In this document: one piece after another, positions 17,494-25,855 of the stretch
Numbering within the stretch: position 1 is the stretch's first letter
Layout: every line of letters begins with the position of its first letter
NCBI RefSeq assembly: GCF_928381505.1
Contig: NZ_CAKMSJ010000004.1
Location: forward strand, 270,638 to 334,637
DNA from: Rothia endophytica
GTDB lineage: Bacteria > Actinomycetota > Actinomycetes > Actinomycetales > Micrococcaceae
Length of the DNA: 64,000 nt
Reading direction: 5' to 3'
Notes under the pieces: generated by a model
Seen by the model: only the letters and a program-made list of their open reading frames with translations
Told to the model about the DNA's origin: nothing
Databases searched by the model: none
Made by a program: the position numbers and the translations under genes

Positions 17494-19125
17494 TTATTTC
17501 ACGTCGCTCTTCCTACTGCCCCAACTTTGCAACAACACCTCTTCAATCCCATATAGACCCGTTGGGTCAAAATTGTTCACCGGGTCCCCACCAGCATAGG
17601 CATACCGATTCGCATGAACCGGATCCAAAGGTGCATCCAAAGAATCCTGCTGCGTCCACACCCCCTGATTCGAATCATAAAAACGAACACCAAACAAATA
17701 ACGACCCGTACCACCACGATCAACCAAACCAAAACGGTAACGGAACGGATCAAACACATCACGCGGAACAACCGTAGTAATCTCATCACGAGCACCATAA
17801 GGATCAAACTCCTTAAAGTTAGCCGTCGTAGCATTATCCTTCACCAAACGAATATCAGAATCCACCGGATCAGATAAATACATATGAACACTCTTCTTAT
17901 CCGTATCACGCAAGAACAACGCATTACCGGTTACCGGGTCATGCTCCACAAAAGCAGTAGCCCCATCATGACGAATCTTCTCAATCATCGGATTACCATA
18001 CCGGTCATTCAGCCCGTGCGTATAAACAAAAGTACCCTCAGTAGAAGATTGTTGAGCAATCAACTGCTTCTGGCTCATACCAGCAAAGGTATTAGTCGTT
18101 GTGTTCGACCCATCCTTGAGCTCCGAGCCCACATTCTGATTCACCGAATTGTACGAGAGGTTCACCGCATCAGTTGACGTCAAGTTACCATCAGCATCAT
18201 AAGCCCAATTATCACTGGTCATTTGGTTCTGAGCGTTGAAGGTATCAGCCTCACTGATAATCTGCCCGTCACCGGTGCTCTGCACGGTCTTGATTTTATT
18301 ACCACGAGCATCATAGGTGTACTCATACTTACCCTCCGGGCTACCCGGGGTATTGACCGTGAGCAAATGCCCCGCAGCATCATAGGCATACGAGGTGACA
18401 AAACCAGTGCCGGTGGCCATATTAGCCGTGTACATGGCCTGAATCTTATCCACCGCGTTAGTAGCATTGACCGGACAAGAACGAGGGTCCACGCCCGGGA
18501 CGTAGCAGTACTTCTTCTCAGTTAGAGTCCCTACGCTCTTAGGGTTAGTAGAGGTAACCGGTGCGCTTTTGGCTTTTTGAACCTTCTCACCGATTAGGTT
18601 ACCTGAGCGGTCAAAGTCTGAATGTTTCCAGACTTCCCAGTTATCAGCGCTGGTATTAGCATCAGCCCCATACCAGGTATCTGCACCCAGCACGCTGGTG
18701 CCGTCGGTAACCAGGACGCGCTGCCCGGCGTAGCGGCTAATTTCGGGGTGTTCTGCCTCCCTCAACCAAATATCCAGCTCCGGGTTAAGGCAGATATCCC
18801 CGCCCTCATAGCGCACCACCTTGGCTTTGACGTCGGGGGAGAGGCTGACGTCCACGGTGTCTAGGTGGGTGCAGAAGCCAATGGCTGGAGCTTCTGTGCC
18901 AGTAGCCAGGGTGCTGCGTATCTTCGCGGTGAGCACGCAGGTATCGCTGAGACGCACATCGGCCGCCCCTGCTTCAAGAAGCTCCTTCTCTAGCAGGTGT
19001 GCCAGTTCCCACTGCCCCTGGCTGGTGGGCACAGTGCTTACGCTGGCATCACTCTGTGACGAGATGGCGGAGTAACGCAGAAAACGGGTGGCAAGGGCAT
19101 CTTGAAGGGCGGCTGAAGAAGTCAT
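17494..19125 (-). pseudogene. Chimeric ORF: peptidase T N-terminus fused to Rhs-repeat core, cut by IS6
   Basis: Residues 1-150 match the start of PepT tripeptidases: the RFLRYSAISSQSD opening, metal ligand motif CTHLDTV, and DGTSVLGAD, which in PepT continues DKAG. At about 18680 the sequence switches to WYGADANTS and then Rhs/YD repeats (YDAAGHLLTV, YDARGNKI, YDADGNLTS). It ends in the conserved Rhs core terminus RYAYAGGDPVNNFDPTGL, where a variable toxin domain normally begins. The IS6 end at 17539 removes that toxin tip. PepT catalytic residues beyond the first motif are absent. The Rhs part looks richer in A+T than its neighbours. A deletion or recombination joined two unrelated genes in frame. 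Confidence 0.75.
17522..17539 (-). repeat. IS6-element right terminal inverted repeat
   Basis: On the minus strand this reads GGTGTTGTTGCAAAGTTG, matching the left end at 10957-10974 except for one base. Confidence 0.75.
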
Positions 19126-19149
19126 GACACCAGTGTAAGCCAGGTCTCT

Positions 19150-20031
19150 CTATCCCATGACTTGGCAGTCGGGGCAACGGTAGCTGATGCGGTCTACATC
19201 CTCGGTGCGCTGGGTCAGGTGCCCGGGGGTGTAACGGGCGGCGCCGATGCCGGCGTCTGACATGTCTTCGCGGACGATGGTAGCTCCGCACCGGTAGCAG
19301 GGGCGGCCTGCTCTGCCATAGCACCAGAGCGGATCGGCACTGGTGTGAGTGACGCGGTGCGGCCGCTGTCGGTTGGCATCTAAAATCAGGCGGGCAATGG
19401 TTAGGACGCCGGGTAGATCGGGCACCTGCCCCACCGGGGTGCGCGGGTCCACGCCAGCTAGAAAGAGTGTTTCGGCGCGGTAAATCGTGCCAATACCTGC
19501 CAAATTTTTTTGGTCTAAGAGAGCAACGCCGATGGTGCGTTCGGGGCGTTGCAATAGGTTGGCGGCGGCGCGTTCTAAAGACCAATCGGGGCCCAGTAAG
19601 TCAGGGCCGAGGTAGGCGAGACGGTCAGCCTCTTGCTCGGTGGGGTAAGCCTCAAGGAGTCCCAGAGCGAACCCTACCGCCAGAACCGGTGTGCTGCCTT
19701 CAAGCACCTGCCCCGAGGCGTCCAGGCGGGCATTGGCTTTGATGAGGGCGCGCACTTGCTCAGCCGGCCGCCGCCACTTCTCCTTGCTACCATCCGGGTT
19801 GGTGCCGTAGAGGTGCCAAATTCCCTCCATTTTGAGGTGGGAATGAAGGGTGATTTCACCGATGCGGAGCAGGATGTGCTTACCCCTCGCCAGGGCACCG
19901 TGGATGGGTTGCCCAGCTAAATCAATTTCGGCAAGATCGGGGAAGCGCAAATCAGTTTTGTGGGCTGTTCTGCCGGATAGTCCCCGGTGTAGGGCTTGTG
20001 CCTGGCGCCATACGGTATCGCCCTCTGGCAT
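19150..20031 (-). CDS. nei: Fpg/Nei-family DNA glycosylase (endonuclease VIII-like)
   Basis: This 293-residue base-excision repair enzyme removes oxidised bases and nicks the abasic site. The catalytic N-terminus is MPEGDTV (Pro2 and Glu3 after Met removal). Lys in ARGKHILL and the helix-two-turn-helix around LLDQKNLAGIGTIYRAE are seen. A C-terminal zinc finger has four cysteines (WCYGRAGRPCYRC and YRCPDCQ). PEGD with this architecture fits the actinobacterial Nei2 group rather than MutM (PELPE). It is adjacent to, but not overlapping, the pepT fragment start. Confidence 0.88.
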   Translation of the reverse strand: MPEGDTVWRQAQALHRGLSGRTAHKTDLRFPDLAEIDLAGQPIHGALARGKHILLRIGEITLHSHLKMEGIWHLYGTNPDGSKEKWRRPAEQVRALIKANARLDASGQVLEGSTPVLAVGFALGLLEAYPTEQEADRLAYLGPDLLGPDWSLERAAANLLQRPERTIGVALLDQKNLAGIGTIYRAETLFLAGVDPRTPVGQVPDLPGVLTIARLILDANRQRPHRVTHTSADPLWCYGRAGRPCYRCGATIVREDMSDAGIGAARYTPGHLTQRTEDVDRISYRCPDCQVMG

Positions 20032-20314
20032 GGTTTCTCCTCTGTGGGCAACAGCCCGGTCTGCACCAAGGGATTGGGGTCTTTGGTGATGTAAAAAAGT
20101 GGATTTCAGTAAGAAATTACTGGTCGGTAGGGTAATGCGTGTATAGTATCACTCGTGCTACACGCCTCTCCTGGCGGCGGGTAGCCTACCCACCACACAG
20201 TTGGAATCTCGGTTTATGCCCGGCGCATCCCCCACGAGCGTCATGAAGCAGCTAGAGATTTCACCCTCGGGCCGTCCCCCAAACTGCGGTCCTTCCCCTA
20301 CCTGGAGGTCACTG
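20032..20314. other. Intergenic region upstream of a small membrane gene
   Basis: About 280 bases without a recognisable gene. A TATAGTAT segment around 20142-20149 could be a -10 for rightward transcription. Nothing else is clear. Confidence 0.35.
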
Positions 20315-20446
20315 ATGGTTCTGTTGACAGTATTGATGGTTATTGTGCTGATGATGTCGGTTGGCGCGCTCTGCGTTCACCTGCATCGTAGTGTACGCGA
20401 ATTCCGTGCGGGTTACGCAGAAGCAGAACACTACGTGACCACCTAG
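20315..20446 (+). CDS. Small membrane protein, 43 residues
   Basis: ATG 20315 lies seven bases after TGGAGG. The product is one hydrophobic helix (MVLLTVLMVIVLMMSVGALCV) and a short charged tail (HLHRSVREFRAGYAEAEHYVTT), predicting a single-pass protein with the tail inside. A longer in-frame start at 20201 lacks a ribosome site. A strong terminator follows at 20484. I do not recognise the family; small unannotated membrane proteins of this type are common next to DNA repair genes in Micrococcaceae, but no function can be assigned. Confidence 0.55.
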   Translation: MVLLTVLMVIVLMMSVGALCVHLHRSVREFRAGYAEAEHYVTT

Positions 20447-20483
20447 AACAGATCTTCATCGAATCTCCCTGACCGCTGGGTGT

Positions 20484-20524
20484 AGCGCCGGGCTCGCTCC
20501 TTGATAGAGCCGGCTCGGCGTTTT
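20484..20524 (+). terminator. Rho-independent terminator
   Basis: CGCCGGGCTC and GAGCCGGCTCGGCG form a GC-rich hairpin followed by TTTTC, about 40 bases after the small membrane gene and facing the convergent ABC permease gene. Confidence 0.65.
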
Positions 20525-20551
20525 CTTTGCTTTCAGGGCGAGCCGGGTGCG

Positions 20552-21346
20552 CTAGGTGAGGTCACGACGCCTGAAAACCAGCAGCCCCAGAACTAGAACC
20601 GCTCCTACCAGCAGAGCTAAGTAAAGGGTGCCGGTCTCGTCCAAGCCGTGGGTGAGGGGTAAATTTCCGATGGCCCAGTGGTAGGGAGAGAAACGGTGCA
20701 TCCACTCCCAGTCTGGGTTTTGATGGCCCAGGGCATTGAGCACATAGCCGGTGACGGCCAGGGCGGCACCCGCGCCGGTGGCTGCTTTGCGTGAGCCCGT
20801 CATGGCGCCCACCGAGAGGGACGCGGCTCCGGCAGAAAGCCCCAGCAGCCAGTAAGCGAGCACCATAGGCGCTATATTTTCTAGGTCGATGTTCAGATTA
20901 CCGGGTACATTCCAGGCCCAGGTGGCAAGGCCTGCGGTGGCTGCCATGGCTGCGGTGCGTATGAGCAGGGCAAGAAGCATATTGAGGTAGTAGCCGCTGC
21001 GTGAAACGCTGTGGGCAAGAGTGAGTTCTAGCCGCCCATTTTCTTCTGCTCCGGCCACCGCGCTAGAACCCCAGCTGATGCTGGCGATGGTGATGAGCAC
21101 AAAACCTAAGAGACCGTAAAGGGTGCTCTGCGCGTAGCCGGCACCGGTGGCGATAGCGTCGAAGCCAACCGTTTTGGTCAGGGCTTCGGGCATCTGGCTG
21201 ACCATGGAGTTGGGGCCGCTGACGAGCCCAGCAATAGACCCGTAGAGGCCCAGGTAGAGGCTGGCGGCTGCCAGCACCCCCAGGCACCAGAGAAACAGCG
21301 CCCGCGAGGTGCTGCTCACTTCATTTCTCAGAATTTCAAAGCGCAT
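20552..21346 (-). CDS. ABC-2 type transporter permease
   Basis: This 264-residue membrane protein starts at ATG 21346 behind AAAGGGG, overlapping the ATPase gene by 11 bases. Six hydrophobic segments are visible, beginning at about residues 18-40 (ALFLWCLGVLAAASLYLGLY) and ending VLVLGLLVFRRRDLT, the usual ABC-2 C-terminus. The AENGRLELTLAHSVSR motif after the second helix is typical of ABC-2 permeases in drug or polyketide exporters. It forms an exporter with the ATPase encoded upstream; the substrate is unknown. Confidence 0.82.
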   Translation of the reverse strand: MRFEILRNEVSSTSRALFLWCLGVLAAASLYLGLYGSIAGLVSGPNSMVSQMPEALTKTVGFDAIATGAGYAQSTLYGLLGFVLITIASISWGSSAVAGAEENGRLELTLAHSVSRSGYYLNMLLALLIRTAAMAATAGLATWAWNVPGNLNIDLENIAPMVLAYWLLGLSAGAASLSVGAMTGSRKAATGAGAALAVTGYVLNALGHQNPDWEWMHRFSPYHWAIGNLPLTHGLDETGTLYLALLVGAVLVLGLLVFRRRDLT

Positions 21347-22310
21347 GGCTACCCCTTTTGTGAGCGGTGACTGAACCAGCAGGTGTGTCTGTGCTGGTGC
21401 CGTCCTGGTAGTAGTGCAGGATGCTTTCTTCGAGATCAGGCTTTTCAAGGTTGAGTTCTTGCACGGTGTAGGTGCCCAGCAGGGAAAGGAGGGCCGGCAC
21501 CGGATCACGCAGGGTGCCACGAACCAGGGTGCGGTTGCCCTCCTCTCTAGCCGTCAGGGTGGACGCCGGGAGTTGCCGGGCTAGCTGGCTTCGCAATTGA
21601 TGTGCCACTAGCCCCTCTAGGCTGGCGTGCATTTGCTGACCAGCGGCGTCCCTCAGCTCTGCCACGCTGGCAAGAGCGAGCAGGCTACCGTCTTTGACCA
21701 CGCCCACCCGATGGGCGGCATGCTGTATTTCGCTGAGAATGTGGGAGGAGAGAAAGACAGTCTGCCCGCGACCAGCCGCTTCGAGGAGTAGCTCCAAAAA
21801 GACCTGCTGGACCAGTGGGTCTAGGCCGCTGGTGGGTTCGTCCAAAATGAGCAGGTCAGGTTGGTGCATAAAGGCCTGAATCAAACCAATTTTTTGCTTG
21901 TTGCCCTTTGAAAGTTTCGAGACGGGGCGGTTCAGCTCGGCACCTAACCGGCGGATGAGCGAATCGTGGTAGGCGGAATCAGCCACGGGGTTCAGCGCAG
22001 CAAAGTGCTTGAGCAGCCCCTTGCCGGTGAGGGAGGGGACCGTGAGGAACTCCCCGGGCAGGTAGCCGATGTGCCGGCGCAGGGCGGTATTATCGCGCGG
22101 ATTTTGGCCCAGCACCCGAATGCTGCCGCTCGTAGGGCGCAGGGCGTCGACGAGCATGCGCATGGTGGTCGACTTGCCAGCACCATTAGGGCCGACCAGG
22201 CCAAAAATTTCACCTCGGTCAACGCTAATATTCAGCTGGTTGACGGCTGTTTTTGCCCCAAAACGCTTGGTGAGGTCCCGGATGCTCAGGGCGGTATCGG
22301 TAGTCTTCAC
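21336..22310 (-). CDS. ABC transporter ATP-binding protein
   Basis: This is a 324-residue nucleotide-binding subunit of the CcmA/drug-export type. It has Walker A GPNGAGKST, signature LSKGNKQK, Walker B LLILDEPTSGLD and the H-loop SSHIL, with a C-terminal ~90-residue extension of the DrrA/BcrA kind. The GTG at 22310 is chosen for its AAAGGGG ribosome site; the longer frame has no such signal. The gene is intact even though the first 137 bases are repeated at 29532-29668 as part of the 437-bp duplication. Confidence 0.88.
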   Translation of the reverse strand: MKTTDTALSIRDLTKRFGAKTAVNQLNISVDRGEIFGLVGPNGAGKSTTMRMLVDALRPTSGSIRVLGQNPRDNTALRRHIGYLPGEFLTVPSLTGKGLLKHFAALNPVADSAYHDSLIRRLGAELNRPVSKLSKGNKQKIGLIQAFMHQPDLLILDEPTSGLDPLVQQVFLELLLEAAGRGQTVFLSSHILSEIQHAAHRVGVVKDGSLLALASVAELRDAAGQQMHASLEGLVAHQLRSQLARQLPASTLTAREEGNRTLVRGTLRDPVPALLSLLGTYTVQELNLEKPDLEESILHYYQDGTSTDTPAGSVTAHKRGSHAL

Positions 22311-22610
22311 AGCTACCCCTTTCCTCTTTTTTTCCTCTTTTAGGGTACACCTCAACGCACCATCGTGTGCCCTAGCCTCGGCGCATACGAAGTCCTCGGG
22401 GAGTGAGATAAAAACCGGCGGCAAGCAGGGCGGTGCGCAGGGTAATTACCGGGTGCTCGGCCAGCTCTCCCTGCGGGGCTTCAGCCCCGGGCAGGGGAGC
22501 CGGGGAGTCCAGGATATCCATGCCACCGGCGGTCTCAAGAGCAATTTTGTCGGCGGCTCCTGCCCGCACCAGCTCACCGAGCAGAGGCGCTGCGGCAGCA
22601 ATGACGGCGG
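22174..22610. repeat. 437-bp direct repeat, left copy
   Basis: It spans the first part of the ABC ATPase gene, the intergenic gap and the last part of lhr. It matches 29532-29968 at 436 of 437 positions by eye; the difference is T at 22229 versus C at 29587. The inserted DNA begins directly after it. Confidence 0.9.
22372..22610 (-). pseudogene. lhr 3' fragment created by the duplication
   Basis: This minus-strand piece encodes the final 79 residues of the Lhr helicase (from AVIAAAAPLLGELV to GLRMRRG and the stop at 22372). It duplicates the true gene end at 29730 onwards. It has no start of its own and is a by-product of the insertion. Confidence 0.88.
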
Positions 22611-24494
22611 TGGAACAACGACGGCGTATGGACACGCCTCAAGCCCGGCGACACCGACCCCGCAACCGGCAGCATCTACACCGGCCCGCCCAGCGATGCG
22701 GCTCTCTCGCCCGGTGAGCGGGTGATCGTGGACGAAGCGGGCATGCTCGACCAAGACACCGCCCACGCACTCCTCACCATCACTCAAGAGGCAGGCGCGA
22801 CCGTCGCGCTCGTCTGCGACCGCGCACAACTGCCCGCAGTCGGCAGGGGTGGGGTGCTCGACATGGCCGCACAGATCAGGGGCCGCACCTACGACATGAC
22901 CGAACTCCACAGGTTCACTGATGCCGACTACGCGGCACTCACGCTCGCCATGCGCGACCGGGAGAACCCCGGCGAGGTGTTCGACCGACTCGCCTCAATG
23001 AAGCTCATCATCCTGCACGCCGACGAGGATGCAGCCCGTGAGCACATCACCGCCCATGCTCGCGGCGGGGAGGCGATCACCGTCGCCACCAACGACGAAG
23101 CCGCCGCGTTGAATGAGCGCGTCCGCGCAGTGCGCGTGGAGCGCGGTGAGGTCGATCATGCGGTGACGGCGACCGGCGGCGACGGGCTGAGCATTGGTGC
23201 TGGTGACCTCATCCAGACCCGCAGGAACGACACTGGGCTGGGCGTGGCGAACCGGCAGCAATGGATCGTGCAGCACATCGCTGAGGACGGCACCGTCTAT
23301 GCGCGAGAAACCGCCAGCGGACGCAAGAACCCGCGCACCGTCACCATGCCTGCCGAGTATGTGGCTGAGCACACGCACCTGTCCTATGCCGCGACCGCCT
23401 ACGGCGTCCAAGGCGCAACCGTAGGCGCGTCGCACACGATGCTCAGCGAGGCGACGAGCGCAGCGGGTGTCTACGTCGGAATGACCCGGGGCCGCGAACA
23501 CAACCGCCTGCACCTCATCGCCGAGAACCTGACTGACGCCAGAGCGCAATTCGTCGCAGCGATGGAACGCGACCCCGCAGACCGGGGGCTCGACCACGCC
23601 AGCCAGCAGGCGATAGACGCCGTGCAGGGTCTCGTCGCCGATGGCTCTGTCAGGCTGGTCACCGACGAACTCGCACGCCTCACCACCGAGGCCGAACGCG
23701 CGGAACGAGCGGCCAAGCGGTGGGAGCAGGCCGCCGCCAGGCTCGATGCCCAACGTGCAGCACATCGCACCGAGGACGACGAGCAGGCCGACGTGCTTCG
23801 AAGGGCTGAGACAGAGGCCGAACAGATACGCGCTGAAGTCACCGCGCCGCTCACCGTGCAAGCCGAGCACGACGGCGCCGCCTACCTCGACGCGATCAAG
23901 GACGAGGCCACCGCGAGTGCTCGCCTCTCCATGGTTGGGCGGTTCGGCAGGCGCAAGGCCCGCGCCGAGCATCAGGCCGCGACCGAAGACACCCGGAACG
24001 TCCGTTCGCGGGTGCGTGCGGTCTGGGGCGGTGAACCGCCGAGCACCCCCGACGCACTTCCCGCATGGGCGGCCCAGGCGGCGGCACGACATGCCCAGAG
24101 TGATCCTCGTGTGAGAGACGCTGATCGCGCCGTTGAGGCGGCACGCGCCGACCAGAATGCGACCAGGCAGCGACACCAGCACGAGCGCATGGCGTTGCTT
24201 GTCAGCGAGTACGGGGCAGAGCGCGCTCGCGCAAACCAGCTCGGCATGCGCGCGATCAATCCACACCGCAACGCCCGCGATGCCCGTGCGCGAGCCGCCC
24301 TGATCCGGGCCGAGGCCGACGAACTGCGCAGCCTGACCGCGGTGGACGCCGCCCAACTGATCGGCGCCAATCGCGCCGAGCAGGAGCAGACGAAGCGGCA
24401 AGCGGCATGGCGGGAACGGCAGCTCTACGACCCGTTCGAGTGTGACCCGCGACGCGACCGTCCCGGCCCGGAGGGACCGGCACGCGGTCTCTGA
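22611..24494 (+). pseudogene. TraA-like conjugative relaxase/helicase, 5'-truncated
   Basis: The open frame begins at the repeat boundary and contains WNNDGVWTRL, Walker B VIVDEAGM, motif III CDRAQLPAVGRGG, the C-terminal helicase core AYGVQGATVGASHTML and VYVGMTRGREHNRL, then a long charged helical region with Glu/Arg/Ala-rich coiled-coil character. This is the helicase half of MobF-type TraA proteins of actinobacterial plasmids and ICEs. The relaxase domain and Walker A are missing. An internal start would give ~590 residues, but without Walker A no helicase activity is expected. It marks the insert as plasmid- or ICE-derived. Confidence 0.85.
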
Positions 24495-24695
24495 TCAGGC
24501 AAGCGTCCAGTGGCCTACTTCGCGGTACTCCGAGTCGTACACCGTCTCAGTGGCGGGCTGACCGAGGTCATAGTGCTTTATGTTGCCCGCCCAGTACCGC
24601 AGCACTCGCGACAGCTCCTCTCCGGGGTCGCCTGCGACGGCGGACAGGCCGATTTCAAGATGGAACCGAGTCGCTGTCTTCTCCGTGTTTCCCAT
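24495..24695 (-). CDS. Small hypothetical protein behind traA
   Basis: This 66-residue protein, MGNTEKTATRFHLEIGL to EYREVGHWTLA, is encoded opposite to traA, with its stop touching the traA stop. It is acidic overall and shows no signal peptide or membrane helix. I do not recognise the family. The tail-to-tail fit without overlap and a normal amino-acid composition suggest a real gene of the mobile element rather than an antisense shadow. Confidence 0.5.
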   Translation of the reverse strand: MGNTEKTATRFHLEIGLSAVAGDPGEELSRVLRYWAGNIKHYDLGQPATETVYDSEYREVGHWTLA

Positions 24696-24803
24696 ACTTC
24701 AACCGTATCCTTGAACTGCTGGTTGGTACTTTGAGGCGGACCACCACCTGTTCACAGCGCGAGCCACCCGAGACCCTCAAACCGCACTTGAACGGGGAGG
24801 ATG

Positions 24804-25526
24804 ATGAAGACCGCCGATCTTGCCGCCAGCGCGGGAGTGTCGACCCAGCACGTGCGCAATCTGGAAGCCGCAGGCGTCCTTCCTACCGCCGCGCGCACCG
24901 CCAACGGATACCGTCTCTACACCGATGAACACCTCAGCGCCTTGCACTGCTACCAAGCGCTCGCCGACGGCCACGGTGCACCGACCGCCCGCGCCGTCAT
25001 GACCGCCGTCTACCGGGACGACACCGCCGAAGCGCTCGCACTCATCGACGCCTCTCATCACACGCTCCATGAACAACGTCAGACGCTCGCCCAGACGACG
25101 CAGACCCTCAACGCCATCAGCAGCGCCGTAGACGAGCGATTGCACGCCAGCGTGCCGATGTCCATCGGGGAACTCGCCCACCTGCTCGGCGTGCGCACCT
25201 CCGCCCTCCGCGTCTGGGAGAACGCGGGCCTCCTCACGCCGCAACGTCTACCTGGCGTGCAGCATCGCTCCTACGATGCCGACGACGTGCGAGACGCCCG
25301 AGTGATCCGACTCCTCCGGCAAGGGCATTACCGATTCACCCGCATCAAGCCCGTCATCGAAGAACTCCGCAACGCCCGAACCGGCACAGCCCTCCGCTCC
25401 GTCCTCGAAGAACGACACACTGCGTTCACCGCGCGAGCACGAGCCATGCTCCACGCCGCAGCACTCCTCGACCGACACCTCACCGCCTACGCCGCCCGCC
25501 CGCGGCCGATCGTAGCGTACACGTAG
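24804..25526 (+). CDS. MerR-like regulator with two HTH units
   Basis: This 240-residue protein starts at the second of two adjacent ATGs, three bases after GGGGAGG. Residues ~1-70 form a MerR winged HTH (TADLAASAGVSTQHVRNLEAAGVLP, NGYRLY). A second MerR-type HTH follows at ~120-185 (MSIGELAHLLGVRTSALRVWENAGLLTP, QHRSYDADDVRDARVI). A helical effector or dimer part ends the protein. TioE-like proteins of actinobacteria share this double arrangement. It lies between traA and the SIR2 gene in the same direction, with its stop codon inside the left 32-bp repeat. It may regulate the element; the target is unknown. Confidence 0.75.
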   Translation: MKTADLAASAGVSTQHVRNLEAAGVLPTAARTANGYRLYTDEHLSALHCYQALADGHGAPTARAVMTAVYRDDTAEALALIDASHHTLHEQRQTLAQTTQTLNAISSAVDERLHASVPMSIGELAHLLGVRTSALRVWENAGLLTPQRLPGVQHRSYDADDVRDARVIRLLRQGHYRFTRIKPVIEELRNARTGTALRSVLEERHTAFTARARAMLHAAALLDRHLTAYAARPRPIVAYT

Positions 25527-25552
25527 TGGTGTCAGGTACAGCATGCGATATT
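25521..25552 (+). repeat. 32-bp imperfect direct repeat, left of the SIR2 gene
   Basis: It begins with ACGTAGTGGTGTCA, identical to 29502-29515, and stays similar for 18 more bases (25 of 32 matches in total). Together with 29502-29533 it brackets the SIR2 gene. Confidence 0.65.
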
Positions 25553-25725
25553 CACTGCAATCCCCTGCATCTTCACTCCTCATTGGGGCCCGCGAGCTGC
25601 GGGGTGGAGGTTTCGCCGCGCGATCAGACGAAACCTCGTCTGGCCTACCGGCGCTGGGCTGCGCTATACTTGTACCCGGCGAGCAACACCAGAGAGCTTG
25701 GCCAGAAGAGCACAAGGGAGTCGAG
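25553..25725. promoter_or_regulatory. Probable promoter region of the SIR2 gene
   Basis: This GC-rich leader holds a TATACT hexamer at about 25662-25667 that could be a -10. An inverted pair CGAAACC / GGTTTCG lies around 25612-25645 (GGAGGTTTCGCC and GACGAAACCTCG), forming a stem of about 9 bp that could bind a regulator. No clear -35 was seen. Confidence 0.35.
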
Positions 25726-25821
25726 ATGGCATTGGTCCGGACCGCTACAAGGTACATGGTCCGCGCCTTGCCGGGCTGTTGTTTAGATTCGTTCTACGGC
25801 ACCTTGGAATTACGTCGGTGA
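25726..25821 (+). CDS. Possible 31-residue leader ORF before the SIR2 gene
   Basis: ATG 25726 follows AAGGGAG at five bases. It encodes MALVRTATRYMVRALPGCC then LDSFYGTLELRR, basic with two adjacent cysteines. It ends 34 bases before the SIR2 start, which itself has only a weak ribosome site, so translational coupling or a leader role is possible. No similarity is recognised, and it could be chance. Confidence 0.3.
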   Translation: MALVRTATRYMVRALPGCCLDSFYGTLELRR

Positions 25822-25855
25822 GCACGCTGAACGGCTACAGAGAGTTAGCGGCCTG

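Larger units (their letters stand above)
10957..17539 (-). mobile_element. IS6-family element (IS1628-like), interrupted by a composite transposon
   Basis: Near-identical 18-bp ends start GGTGCTGTTGCAAAG (10957-10974) and GGTGTTGTTGCAAAG (17522-17539, inverted). Removing the nested 11130-16861 transposon and one 8-bp duplication leaves about 843 bp, a normal size for this family. The transposase is on the minus strand. The 8 bases outside each end (GTGCGTCG and TCTTCAAT) differ, so it does not sit in a simple target duplication. It joins copper-cassette DNA to an Rhs gene, as expected for IS6-mediated cointegration or deletion. Confidence 0.8.

Noticed and set aside
17540..18680. Active Rhs toxin
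   Set aside because: The sequence stops at the conserved core end; the toxin domain and any immunity gene are missing.
22372..22635. 87-residue minus ORF that could be taken as a gene
   Set aside because: It is the duplicated last part of lhr with a chance start in the inserted DNA.
22995..24401. 468-residue minus-strand ORF opposite traA
   Set aside because: The plus strand shows helicase motifs; the opposite frame has no recognisable features and no ribosome site.
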